A stretch of DNA of 64,000 bases from Clostridiaceae bacterium. GTDB taxonomy: Bacteria; Bacillota_I; Bacilli_A; Erysipelotrichales; Coprobacillaceae. Below are positions 34,096 to 42,806 of the stretch, one piece after another (position 1 is the stretch's first letter; every line of letters begins with the position of its first letter). The notes under the pieces are model-generated. The model did no database searches, had not been told where the DNA came from, and saw only the letters and a program-made list of their open reading frames with translations. The stretch is taken from the NCBI GenBank assembly GCA_902363625.1, contig CABJAS010000003.1, forward strand, positions 1 to 64,000, in the 5' to 3' direction. The translations under genes and the position numbers were made by a program.

Positions 34096-35910
34096 TTAGT
34101 TAGCTTTAGCAGCTTTCTCAGCTAATGTTTTATATTCATCTGCAGTATAGGCTTCTGCTTTTGTTTCCCAATATTTCATTTTTCTATTGGCAATACCATA
34201 TTTAGCGTATGGTTTTGAGTAATCATTGACTTTAGTTACTTGCCATTCAACACCGTTTACAAATCCTGGAACGATTAAGGCATGTTCTAAAGCGTAAGCT
34301 TCACATTTAGCGAATGCTTCATAACGAGCATCTAATTCTGTAATCTGGTTTGCTTCATCTACCATTTTGTTGTAAGTTTCATCTGTGAAATGAGAATATT
34401 TAACATTCATGTAGTTTCCTGGTTCAGATGATAACTGGAACACGAAGTTGTATGGATCACCATAGTCAGCTCCCCATCCACCTACCATGATAGACTGTAA
34501 GTTTTTGCTGTAAACTTCACTTACTGAAGATTTGATATAAGGCTGACCGATTACTTGTACGAAATCAGTTCCTAAGCTATCTTCATAAGCTTTTTTAGAG
34601 ATTTGGAATTTATCTTCTTCTGTTTTACTTCCTGATTGGTAAGCTAAGTATACTTTAACTGGGAAAGTAACACCTTGTGAAGATAATTCAGTCATTGCAG
34701 CATCTTTTGCTTCTTTGAATTTAGCATCGTCTAAACGAGCCTGTGATTTATCTGGATTATATGCAGCTAAATCACCTAAATCTGTATAGTCAACCCCTTT
34801 AGAATTTTTAGATAAAGTTTCAGGTGAGTATACATTTGACATCATTGATTCATAACTATATGGATTTGTGAACTTAACGATTTCAGTAAAGTCCATACCA
34901 TGGTACCAAGCTTTTCTGAAATTTTCGTTAGTTACAGCTTTATTCCAATCTGCTGAACCTTCTTGAGAAGCATCTAATGTATAGTTGAAATACAATGAGT
35001 AAACGTGCTGTCCTACTCTTGTTTCTACTAAACGTTCATCATTTGCTTTGTTTTGAGTAACGATTTGTTCCTGTGTTAATAATGCACGATCTAATTCTCC
35101 GGCTTCGAACATATCTAATGCTCTGTCCTGAGATTCTAACATTACTACTGATACTTCATCAAACGGAATATTTTTTGTATCCCAGTATGTTGGGTTCTTT
35201 TTGTAAGTTTTATTTGCTCCGCTTTCAAAGCTAGTTAAATAATAACCACCACAGTAAAGAATTGTATCAATTCCAGTACCGTAAGAAGACCCTTTTTCTT
35301 TTAAGAATTCAGTTGGTGCAGGATAGAATGCAGCATAAGTTGTTGCTGTATCAAAGTAAGGTTTTGGAGCTACCATTGTATATTCAACAGTTTTGTCATC
35401 CAAAGCTTTAATTCCTACTTGTTCCCATAATTCATCAGTTGCTGTACCAGCTAAAGTAGCTTCATAGTATTCAGCCGCTCCTTTTACCATTTCCATTGGC
35501 ATTGAAGTGTTGTTAGATTGGTTATCTGCTGTTAAAATGTATTTTAATGCAGTAACGAAATCTTCTGCTGTTAAATCAGCTACTTTTTCACCACTGTTGT
35601 TAATCCATTGAAGACCATCTCTTAAATGGAATGTCCAAACAGTTTTGTCATCATTTGGTTCCCAAGATTCCGCTAATGACGGAATAATGTTACCATCTTT
35701 GTCATGTTCAACTAACCCATCGACACAGTTTGTCAAGACATTTAAGTCTTTTGATTGAGCTGATGTCAACAAGTTGAAGTTTTCGATTTCTTGTCTAGTC
35801 AACTCATAATCATGATAAGTCGTTAAACCTGAAGAATCGCCTTTACCGCCACAGCCAGCTAAAGTAAGCGCCATTGCTGCGACTAATAATGATGAGAGTA
35901 ATTTCTTCAT
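34096..35910 (-). CDS. oppA: Oligopeptide-binding lipoprotein OppA (first copy)
   Basis: A 604-residue family 5 substrate-binding protein and first gene of the opp operon. The signal peptide ends in ALTLAGCGGKG (lipobox Cys near residue 20), so the mature protein is lipid-anchored outside the membrane. Family motifs include LAESWEPNDDKTVWTFHLRD, DGLQWINNSGEKVADLTAEDF and GGWGADYGDPYNF. It captures peptides for OppBCDF. The aligned paralogue at 28224-30011 suggests a duplication with possible change of ligand preference. AAGGGGGAT precedes the ATG. Confidence 0.94.
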   Translation of the reverse strand: MKKLLSSLLVAAMALTLAGCGGKGDSSGLTTYHDYELTRQEIENFNLLTSAQSKDLNVLTNCVDGLVEHDKDGNIIPSLAESWEPNDDKTVWTFHLRDGLQWINNSGEKVADLTAEDFVTALKYILTADNQSNNTSMPMEMVKGAAEYYEATLAGTATDELWEQVGIKALDDKTVEYTMVAPKPYFDTATTYAAFYPAPTEFLKEKGSSYGTGIDTILYCGGYYLTSFESGANKTYKKNPTYWDTKNIPFDEVSVVMLESQDRALDMFEAGELDRALLTQEQIVTQNKANDERLVETRVGQHVYSLYFNYTLDASQEGSADWNKAVTNENFRKAWYHGMDFTEIVKFTNPYSYESMMSNVYSPETLSKNSKGVDYTDLGDLAAYNPDKSQARLDDAKFKEAKDAAMTELSSQGVTFPVKVYLAYQSGSKTEEDKFQISKKAYEDSLGTDFVQVIGQPYIKSSVSEVYSKNLQSIMVGGWGADYGDPYNFVFQLSSEPGNYMNVKYSHFTDETYNKMVDEANQITELDARYEAFAKCEAYALEHALIVPGFVNGVEWQVTKVNDYSKPYAKYGIANRKMKYWETKAEAYTADEYKTLAEKAAKAN

Positions 35911-35940
35911 TATAAATCCCCCTTATAAATTTTTTTAAAC

Positions 35941-36000
35941 TTGAACCGGCAGCACCTGGTTCATGCTTCTAGTTTAATCGGAATGTATACAATTGTCAAC
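35941..36000 (-). promoter_or_regulatory. opp operon promoter and leader hairpin
   Basis: Minus-strand TTGACA (35994-35999), 17-bp spacer, TAAACT (35971-35976). The leader then contains a GAACC...GGTTC hairpin (35944-35963) without a U run, possibly stabilising the oppA mRNA. The remaining 36,001-36,350 is an AT-rich intergenic stretch that should hold the tmcAL promoter; I see no gene in it. Confidence 0.7.
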
Positions 36001-36350
36001 AACTTTTTTATGACACTTTTCTTTTTTAATGGTCTAAATTTAGATTTTTTATATAAAGCAATGATATTTTTTGTTAAAATTAGTATATATCGAAACAATT
36101 ATTTTTATTAGGAAGAATAAAATTTATGATTTTCACATTCAATTATGGGATTTCTTGCTTTTTTTGTGTTATTTTTCTTAATTCACTCTCAAACGTATTA
36201 CTCGATTTTTTAATTTTGCCTAAACACTCTATTTTTCTTGAATTTCTTTAAAAATGTTTGATTGTTTATAAAATCCATACATTTTTTAAGGTGATTTTAG
36301 ATAAATTGTATGATAAAGTAAACATATATCTATTTTCAAGGAGGTTATCT

Positions 36351-37487
36351 ATGCCAATTACCGGAGTTATTGTCGAATATAATCCATTCCATAACGGTCA
36401 TATTCATCATTTAAAACAAGCCCGCTTAAAAACAAACTGCGATGTTTTGATCGCTGTCATGTCCGGGCATTTCACCCAACGAGGGGAACCCAGCGTGATT
36501 GACAAATGGACTCGAACTCGCTTTGCTTTAGAATACGGCGTAGATCTTGTGATCGAACTGCCTTTTAATTATGCTACTCAAAGTGCGGACTACTTTGCCA
36601 GCGGTGCTTTGACACTTTTGAATGCTTTAGGCATTGATACGTTAGTCTACGGGAGTGAATCTAATAATACTGACGAGCTTTGTCAGATCGCACAAGCCAT
36701 CAATTTGCAGCAGGATCATTATGATCGATTGGTCAAAGAAGCGATGAATCAAGGTGTTCGCTATCCCACTGCCTGCAATCAGGCACTTTCTGTCTTATTA
36801 AATAAGGAAATCCGAATGCCTAACGATTTACTGGCTTTTAGCTATATTAAAGAAATCATGAAACAGCATTATCCGATTCAGCCAATCTCTATTGCGCGTA
36901 CCAATGATTTTCATGATAGCTCTCTTCATGGAAAAATCAGCTCTGCAACCAGTATTCGTCAAGCCTTGAAAGACCATACTGATATTAGCGAGACAACACC
37001 GATGGCAAAAGAATTAGTAAAAAATCCAATCCTGTTGGAAGATTTTTATGATCTTCTTTACTATGAGCTGATTTCCAATCCTCATTTAGACCAATATCAT
37101 TTAGTAGATGAGGGAATCGATAAACTGATGGTTAAAAAGATTACGACAGCGACTTCCATGGAAGACTTCATTCTTTCTCTTACTTCCAAGCGTTATACTC
37201 AAGCCCGTATTCAAAGAACGATTCTTTCTATATTAATGAATCAGCCTCGCGGTCTTTATCCGATCGATTATGTACGCGTTTTAGGAATGAATGCTGCCGG
37301 TCAGCGCTATTTAAATCAAATCAAAAAGAAATCACCGATTCCAATCATCAGTAATTTCTCTTCCTCTCAAAGCTCATTACTTGATTTAGAGTTAAAAGCA
37401 ACAAAGCTGTATGCCTGTGCTTTACCATTAAAAAAACGCTTAACGTTAATTGAAAAGGAATACAAAGGAAAACCAATTCGGATTTAA
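36351..37487 (+). CDS. tmcAL: tRNA(Met) cytidine acetate ligase (TmcAL/YlbM)
   Basis: About 378 residues from the ATG at 36351, which follows AAGGAGG; a longer upstream reading adds 31 residues outside the family. The N-terminus PITGVIVEYNPFHNGHIHHL holds the HxGH nucleotidyltransferase motif. MSGHFTQRGEPSVIDKW and IELPFNYATQSADYFA are family hallmarks, and SSATSIRQAL resembles the ISSTxIR motif. TmcAL makes N4-acetylcytidine at the elongator tRNA-Met wobble position using acetate and ATP. It precedes murT by 69 bp. Confidence 0.93.
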   Translation: MPITGVIVEYNPFHNGHIHHLKQARLKTNCDVLIAVMSGHFTQRGEPSVIDKWTRTRFALEYGVDLVIELPFNYATQSADYFASGALTLLNALGIDTLVYGSESNNTDELCQIAQAINLQQDHYDRLVKEAMNQGVRYPTACNQALSVLLNKEIRMPNDLLAFSYIKEIMKQHYPIQPISIARTNDFHDSSLHGKISSATSIRQALKDHTDISETTPMAKELVKNPILLEDFYDLLYYELISNPHLDQYHLVDEGIDKLMVKKITTATSMEDFILSLTSKRYTQARIQRTILSILMNQPRGLYPIDYVRVLGMNAAGQRYLNQIKKKSPIPIISNFSSSQSSLLDLELKATKLYACALPLKKRLTLIEKEYKGKPIRI

Positions 37488-37556
37488 TATGACATTTATC
37501 TTTTCAAATCCGTTTCAAAATACTATAATGGAACCATTAAAAGGAGTGAGCAATAT

Positions 37557-38903
37557 ATGATTCAATCAACCCTAGCCATCCTCGCCAGTAAAAGTGCTTC
37601 GTTCATTTTGAAAAAGGGATTTAAAAAGGGAACTAGTTTACCGGGAAAGATTGCCAGTAAAATCTGTCCGGATATCATGCGCCATGTCTCAAAACATGTC
37701 AAGATCGTGTTAATTACTGGAACTAACGGAAAAACAACTACGACCAGCATGGTCTATCATATGGCAGATAAGACTGATATTCCTGCTTTCAGCAATGTCA
37801 GCGGTGCTAATATGGAATGGGGAATCATTACTTCATTCATTGATCACTACCGCTTCTTTAAAAAAGAAGAAAAAACCGCGATCATCGAAATTGATGAAGC
37901 CAATGTGCCTTTGATCTGCCGTCATGTTAAACCGGATATTATTTGTATTACTAATCTTTTCCGCGATCAGCTCGATCGCTATGGAGAAGTCTATACAACC
38001 TTAGAAAAAATCATGAAAGGTGTTGCCTATCATCCGGATACTCTTTTAATTCTAAATGGCGATGAGCCGTTATTAGGACATTTAGACTGTCCAAATCCTA
38101 AACGTTACTATGGATTTAATGTATCCCATGATCAAGATCAGCAGATCGAAATGAATACCGATGCAAAACACTGTATTATGTGCAAGCATCCTTATGATTA
38201 TGATTTTGTCACTTACAACCATTTAGGAAAATATCATTGCCCAAGCTGTGGCTATGAACGTCCAAAATTAGATGATGGAGTTGACACTATTTTAGAGATG
38301 AAGCCCTATGGTTCAAAAGTTATCATTAACAATGAAGAATATACAATTTCCCAAGCCGGACTGTATAATATCTACAATGCCTTATGTGCCTACAGCATTG
38401 CATCGGCGTTATCTATCAACCCCAGCATTATTAAAGACGTCTTGGAAAATCAGGAATCTCGTTTTGGTCGTCAGGAAGTCATTTCGTTGGAAGATAAAAA
38501 AATGACGATCTTCCTTGTGAAAAACCCAGCCGGTTTCAATCAAACGATTGATACAATCGCTTTAGACCAAGAGCCTTTTACTTGCTTATTTATGCTTAAT
38601 GATCGTTATGCCGATGGAACTGATGTTTCATGGATTTACGATGTCCATTTAGAAAACCTGGCAAAGCTGCCGATCAAAAAATATATTATCGGGGGGATTC
38701 GTGCTTATGATATGGCGGTGCGCTTAAAAATCGCAACCGGTCAAAGCGAGCAGCTTGCTGTTTATGAGGATTATGAGGCTATCACTAAAGCCGTGTTGGC
38801 TGCCCCTACAACGCATATTTATGCCACCCTTACCTATACAGCTATGCTGGAATATCGTAAATATTTGGAAAATGCCGGTTATATCAAGGATTACTGGAGG
38901 TAA
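37557..38903 (+). CDS. murT: Lipid II isoglutaminyl synthase, MurT subunit
   Basis: A 448-residue Mur-ligase-like protein: ATP site LITGTNGKTTTTSMVY, EIDEANVPL, TNLFRDQLDRYGEV, and an inserted zinc ribbon with CIMC and CPSC pairs (about residues 204-230), a MurT hallmark. The C-terminal DUF1727 domain contains NDRYADGTDVSWIYD. With GatD it amidates the D-Glu of lipid II to D-isoglutamine. It lies 2 bp before gatD with a shared TGGAGGT site, the standard pairing. Confidence 0.96.
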   Translation: MIQSTLAILASKSASFILKKGFKKGTSLPGKIASKICPDIMRHVSKHVKIVLITGTNGKTTTTSMVYHMADKTDIPAFSNVSGANMEWGIITSFIDHYRFFKKEEKTAIIEIDEANVPLICRHVKPDIICITNLFRDQLDRYGEVYTTLEKIMKGVAYHPDTLLILNGDEPLLGHLDCPNPKRYYGFNVSHDQDQQIEMNTDAKHCIMCKHPYDYDFVTYNHLGKYHCPSCGYERPKLDDGVDTILEMKPYGSKVIINNEEYTISQAGLYNIYNALCAYSIASALSINPSIIKDVLENQESRFGRQEVISLEDKKMTIFLVKNPAGFNQTIDTIALDQEPFTCLFMLNDRYADGTDVSWIYDVHLENLAKLPIKKYIIGGIRAYDMAVRLKIATGQSEQLAVYEDYEAITKAVLAAPTTHIYATLTYTAMLEYRKYLENAGYIKDYWR

Positions 38904-38905
38904 TT

Positions 38906-39625
38906 ATGGAACTACATATTTGTCATCTTTATCCGGATCTGCTTAATTCATATGGAGATATCGGGAATATATTAATCATGCAGCACCGTGCTAAGCAAAG
39001 AGGCATCGATGTGATCATTCACAACATCAGTATGAACGATCCGTTTGAACCCGATCTGTATGACATCGTCTTTTTTGGCGGCGGACAGGATTTTGAACAA
39101 AGCATCGTCTCTGCTGATCTTAAAGAAAATAAACGTGATGCTATAAAGCAATATGTTGAAGATGGAAAAGTTTTGATTGCGATCTGCGGCGGTTATCAGC
39201 TGCTGGGAAAATACTATATGTCTGCCAACGATGAATTACTGGAAGGTCTTGACGTTTTAGATATTTATACAGAAAAAGGTGACCATCGTGCCATTAATAA
39301 CCTCATCATTCAAGACAACGATCATTATTATGTAGGGTTTGAAAATCATTCCGGCAAGACACATATTAATGGTTTAAGCCCATTAGGTACTGTCAAATAC
39401 GGTTTCGGCAATAACGGAGACGATCAGCAAGAAGGCTGCCGATACAAAAATACTATTGGCACCTATTTGCATGGACCCCTGTTTTCTAAAAATCCGGAGC
39501 TATGCGATGAAATTCTATTGAATGCTTTAAACTTAAAATATGAAGAAGTTGAGTTTGAGCCACTGGACGATGATTTTGAAATGAAAGCTAAGCAAGCTAT
39601 TCTTGATCGTTATTTAAAATCATAA
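38906..39625 (+). CDS. gatD: Lipid II isoglutaminyl synthase, GatD glutaminase subunit
   Basis: A 239-residue class I glutamine amidotransferase-like protein. The catalytic Cys is residue 94 (AICGGYQLLG) and the His lies in IGTYLHGPLFSKNPE; VFFGGGQDFEQ is the GatD-type loop. It releases ammonia from glutamine and feeds it to MurT for lipid II amidation. It is encoded immediately after murT. Confidence 0.96.
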   Translation: MELHICHLYPDLLNSYGDIGNILIMQHRAKQRGIDVIIHNISMNDPFEPDLYDIVFFGGGQDFEQSIVSADLKENKRDAIKQYVEDGKVLIAICGGYQLLGKYYMSANDELLEGLDVLDIYTEKGDHRAINNLIIQDNDHYYVGFENHSGKTHINGLSPLGTVKYGFGNNGDDQQEGCRYKNTIGTYLHGPLFSKNPELCDEILLNALNLKYEEVEFEPLDDDFEMKAKQAILDRYLKS

Positions 39626-39629
39626 TTTT

Positions 39630-39652
39630 AGTCCCTCTGAAGGGGCTTTTTT
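39630..39652 (+). terminator. Terminator after gatD
   Basis: AGTCCCT / AGGGGCT stem (one G-T pair) with loop CTGA and six T. Confidence 0.8.
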
Positions 39653-39660
39653 CTTTATAC

Positions 39661-39690
39661 AAAAAGACAAAGCGATTTTGCTTTGTCTTT
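39661..39690 (-). terminator. Terminator after the esterase gene (convergent with gatD)
   Basis: AAGACAAAGC / GCTTTGTCTT stem with a 6-nt loop, flanked by A on the left and T on the right. It can act in both directions between two convergent genes. Confidence 0.8.
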
Positions 39691-40429
39691 ATTTTAAGAT
39701 TTCTTCTAAAAAGTAAGGGAATTGTTTTTGCCACCAAGGCCAGTCATGATTGACATCTTTTCCCCAAATATCAATCCAAGCCGGTATTTTTTTCGCATAC
39801 AGCAGATCACGCAGTTGATAAGTGCTTTTCAGCATTTCATCTTCCCAAGCCCCTTGACCGCAGCTAATAATAATTTTGCAGTGGCGATACTGTTCAATAT
39901 AAGGATGATCGATCGGCATTCCCATTAAGTAGTGAACCGGTGTATTATCGTAGACATGTTCATCACAGAAATCCTGGAAGAAAATATCTGAGTTATAGTA
40001 ACCGCTCATTGCAATCGTTCCAAGGAATAAATCAGGACGTCGCAGCATGAAATTAACCGCATGGCTTGCTCCCATTGAACAGCCAACAGTAATGATACGC
40101 TTGCTTGAACGGTTGATTTGACGAATTCTTGGCACCAGTTCATGACAGATATAATAATACCATTGTTCATGCATATAAATACGATGCGCAGGATCTCCGT
40201 TTTGATCGCTCCATGTCTCTTTATCGATACTGTCACAGCAGAAAACCTGAACGATACCGCGATCGATTTTATCCTGTATAGTGGCAATCATGCCAAAGTT
40301 TTCAAAATCAAAGAAATGACCATCTTGAGCCGGGAAGACTAATAACGGCTGACCAGCATAGCCATAGACTTTAAACTCCATCTGTCTTTGCAGACAGGGA
40401 CTGTATTCTTTATAGTAGTGTGTATCCAT
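39689..40429 (-). CDS. Esterase D/PF00756-type alpha/beta hydrolase
   Basis: A 246-residue soluble protein with the nucleophile elbow VGCSMGASHAVNF (GxSxG, near residue 115) and a C-terminal NHDWPWWQKQ that supplies the His. The putative esterase (S-formylglutathione hydrolase-like) family match rests on these and on LLVFPAQDGHFFDFE. The substrate is unknown. It abuts the ATP-grasp gene with no spacing (stop at 40430), so the two are surely one operon and probably act on one metabolite. Confidence 0.82.
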   Translation of the reverse strand: MDTHYYKEYSPCLQRQMEFKVYGYAGQPLLVFPAQDGHFFDFENFGMIATIQDKIDRGIVQVFCCDSIDKETWSDQNGDPAHRIYMHEQWYYYICHELVPRIRQINRSSKRIITVGCSMGASHAVNFMLRRPDLFLGTIAMSGYYNSDIFFQDFCDEHVYDNTPVHYLMGMPIDHPYIEQYRHCKIIISCGQGAWEDEMLKSTYQLRDLLYAKKIPAWIDIWGKDVNHDWPWWQKQFPYFLEEILK

Positions 40430-41626
40430 TTAAACTCCTTTCTGCTCGTGAACAAAGCGAATAAACGCTTCAACTTCCGCTAACGTTTCAAAACGAGCGG
40501 TATACATTTGATTACCCATTGCCCCTGAAAGTATATCCGGCATTCTTTCACACATCACCATATGACGATAATAGCGATCCATGATTTCCTGATGATAATG
40601 CTTATATTCCTGCATATCCCTCTGACTGGCATAAACACAGAAATATGGGCGAGACAATCGGTCATAGTGACTTTCATCATTCAGCACCATATCAGCATAG
40701 ATTGAATAGACATCAATATTATTGGCATAATTCATCATATCTGTCGTATAGCCTCCGGGCGGACGCATATTCACTTCTAAGCCAATAATTTCTCCTTTTC
40801 TGCCAAGTCCGATCTTATCTTCATTTAAGCGGAAAAATTCACAGTGGAAAAAACGTCTCTGACTATCAAAAGCTGCCACCACTTTATGCCCTGCGCTTTT
40901 AACGTCTTCAGGAATTTCTCGCAATGAATAATAAGCTAAATCCTGATGTTCATTCACAATATCCATGATTGGTTTTGGAAAAACATGACTTGTCTCAAAT
41001 AAAACCTCTCTTTTTGAATTGGCAATCCCATCATAAGAAATAATCGTGCCATTGACAAATTCTTCCATAATATAAGGGATCTCCGGCAGCTCTGCATAGA
41101 AATCCGCTAACGCTTGTTCGTTATCGATTCGATAAGTCTTAGCCGCTCCTACCCCATTATTTGGTTTCACAATAACCGGATAGCCGACTTCTTTGATAAA
41201 GACCTTGCCCTCTTCTAACGTTGTTACTAAATGATAACGTGCGCTTTTCACCCCTGCCTTTTCATAATAGTGCTTCATCTCTGATTTCAATTTAAATTCA
41301 TTGATGTGCTGAATCTGCATTCCTGTCGTAATATTAAATGCAGTACGCAGTCTTGCATCCATTTCCAGCCAGTATTCATTATTCGATTCCAGCCAGTCAA
41401 TTTTTCCATACTGATGAATAAAATACCCCATAGCCTTAATCATCTGTTTTTCATCTTCCATGTCGTCCACACGATAATATTCCGTGACGGCCTGAATCAA
41501 CTGATCCCCTAACGCATCATAAGGCGTATCCCCGATCGCCAACACATTGACTCCGCGACGTTTTAAGCGGTCACAGAAATGCCAATAGTTTTTTGGAAAT
41601 TGAGGTGAAATAAAAACAAAATTCAT
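40430..41626 (-). CDS. ATP-grasp domain ligase (carboxylate-amine ligase-like)
   Basis: A 398-residue protein. The N-terminal pre-grasp domain starts FVFISPQFPKNYWHF. The ATP-grasp fold is shown by YPVIVKPNNGVGAAKTY, YIMEEFVNGTIISYDG and the metal-binding IGLEVNMRPPGGYTTDMM (E and N ligands). Members join a carboxylate to an amine or thiol through an acyl-phosphate; this subgroup is not tied to a known product here. AAGGAGGGG precedes the ATG. The esterase gene directly follows, suggesting ligation and hydrolysis, or release, of one compound. I cannot name the substrate. Confidence 0.82.
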   Translation of the reverse strand: MNFVFISPQFPKNYWHFCDRLKRRGVNVLAIGDTPYDALGDQLIQAVTEYYRVDDMEDEKQMIKAMGYFIHQYGKIDWLESNNEYWLEMDARLRTAFNITTGMQIQHINEFKLKSEMKHYYEKAGVKSARYHLVTTLEEGKVFIKEVGYPVIVKPNNGVGAAKTYRIDNEQALADFYAELPEIPYIMEEFVNGTIISYDGIANSKREVLFETSHVFPKPIMDIVNEHQDLAYYSLREIPEDVKSAGHKVVAAFDSQRRFFHCEFFRLNEDKIGLGRKGEIIGLEVNMRPPGGYTTDMMNYANNIDVYSIYADMVLNDESHYDRLSRPYFCVYASQRDMQEYKHYHQEIMDRYYRHMVMCERMPDILSGAMGNQMYTARFETLAEVEAFIRFVHEQKGV

Positions 41627-41741
41627 CTTACACCCCTCCTTTGCTTTATTATACCATGAACTATAAATAAGTAACTATCTAATCTTTCTTTTTTAAGCCT
41701 TTACATTTCTTATTATTTGTCTTTTTAAGAATTTAAAGAAA

Positions 41742-41810
41742 AAGATCTGCACATCATCATTGCCTCTCTATAAAAAACAGAAGCAACAATAATGCAGACA
41801 GATCTTTATT
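41742..41810 (-). terminator. Large hairpin at the end of the hydrolase gene
   Basis: AAAGATCTGTCTGCAT- and the complementary -ATGTGCAGATCTTT form the outer stem of a long imperfect hairpin (41742-41809), followed by TTTCTTTAAA. This is probably the terminator of the minus-strand hydrolase transcript. Confidence 0.55.
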
Positions 41811-42732
41811 TTATGTAATGGTCGATAAATTCAAATACTTTTAAATAATAATAAGGTTTCGTTTGGCTTAATGCATGACCCGCTCTTGATGCCGTAATGA
41901 TTTCTTTAGGAGCCGCACAAGCATTGTAGTTTTCAAATACCATTGTAAAGGGAACAAAATCATCTTCCTGTCCATGAATAAACAGGGTTGGTGTTTTTGA
42001 TTTACGCAACTGTTTAATTGTATCTACTTCACCGATCGAATAACCTGCCTTGCTGCGCATCACACAATCAATTCCCGCTAAAACACTGATCGGCGGCAAA
42101 TGATAAAGCTTTTTAATCTGATCCGCAAAAACATCATAAAGGTTTGAATATCCACAATCTTCAATCGCACATACCACATTGCTTGGCAAGTCTTCACCGG
42201 TTGTCATCATGACCGTTGCGGCGCCCATGCTGATTCCGTATAAAACAATTTGAGCTGATGGATAGCGCAATAAAATATGTTCAATCCATTTCATAACATC
42301 TAAACGATCATGCCAGCCCATGCCGATGTAATCCCCTTCACTGAGTCCATGTCCACGACAGTCGACAATCAGTACATTGAATCCTCTGTCATAAAACTCT
42401 TTTCCGTTTTGGAAGACGTACTTTGCTTCACTTTGATACCCATGAACAATGATCACCCATTTATCACTGCCAGGACTTAAAAACTGATAGCCTGCTAGTT
42501 TTAAATGATCAAAGCTAGAGATGTAAACGATGGCATGTTCTGTTGTTTCCGCCCAAACTTGTCCTGCCTGACGTCTTGAATCAAGAACACTGTAGTCTGT
42601 TTCATCTTTTGTTTTTGCCGGCTTGTTGTGTCCTTTCAATACATTATTATACAAACGCTGACACAAGGAAAAATAAGTGATACTGACACCGGCTAATGCA
42701 CCAAGTGCAAATATTGTTTTTTTCTTATTCAT
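41806..42732 (-). CDS. Alpha/beta hydrolase with N-terminal membrane anchor
   Basis: About 308 residues from the ATG at 42730-42732 (AAAGGAG upstream); a longer reading extends into pheT and is rejected. The N-terminus (KKTIFALGALAGVSITYFSL) is a signal-anchor helix. The hydrolase core has the VIIVHGYQSEAKYVF oxyanion region, DCRGHGLSEGDY, the nucleophile LYGISMGAATVMM, IHGQEDDFVPF and a final SRAGHALSQ. This resembles YqkD/BAAT-like membrane-anchored hydrolases of Firmicutes. The natural substrate is unknown. Confidence 0.87.
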   Translation of the reverse strand: MNKKKTIFALGALAGVSITYFSLCQRLYNNVLKGHNKPAKTKDETDYSVLDSRRQAGQVWAETTEHAIVYISSFDHLKLAGYQFLSPGSDKWVIIVHGYQSEAKYVFQNGKEFYDRGFNVLIVDCRGHGLSEGDYIGMGWHDRLDVMKWIEHILLRYPSAQIVLYGISMGAATVMMTTGEDLPSNVVCAIEDCGYSNLYDVFADQIKKLYHLPPISVLAGIDCVMRSKAGYSIGEVDTIKQLRKSKTPTLFIHGQEDDFVPFTMVFENYNACAAPKEIITASRAGHALSQTKPYYYLKVFEFIDHYIK

Positions 42733-42806
42733 ACATGACTCCTTTTTTATCTCTCTTTTTATTAGTATAACACAAAAAGACATACAATAAAGTATGTCTT
42801 CCCATT

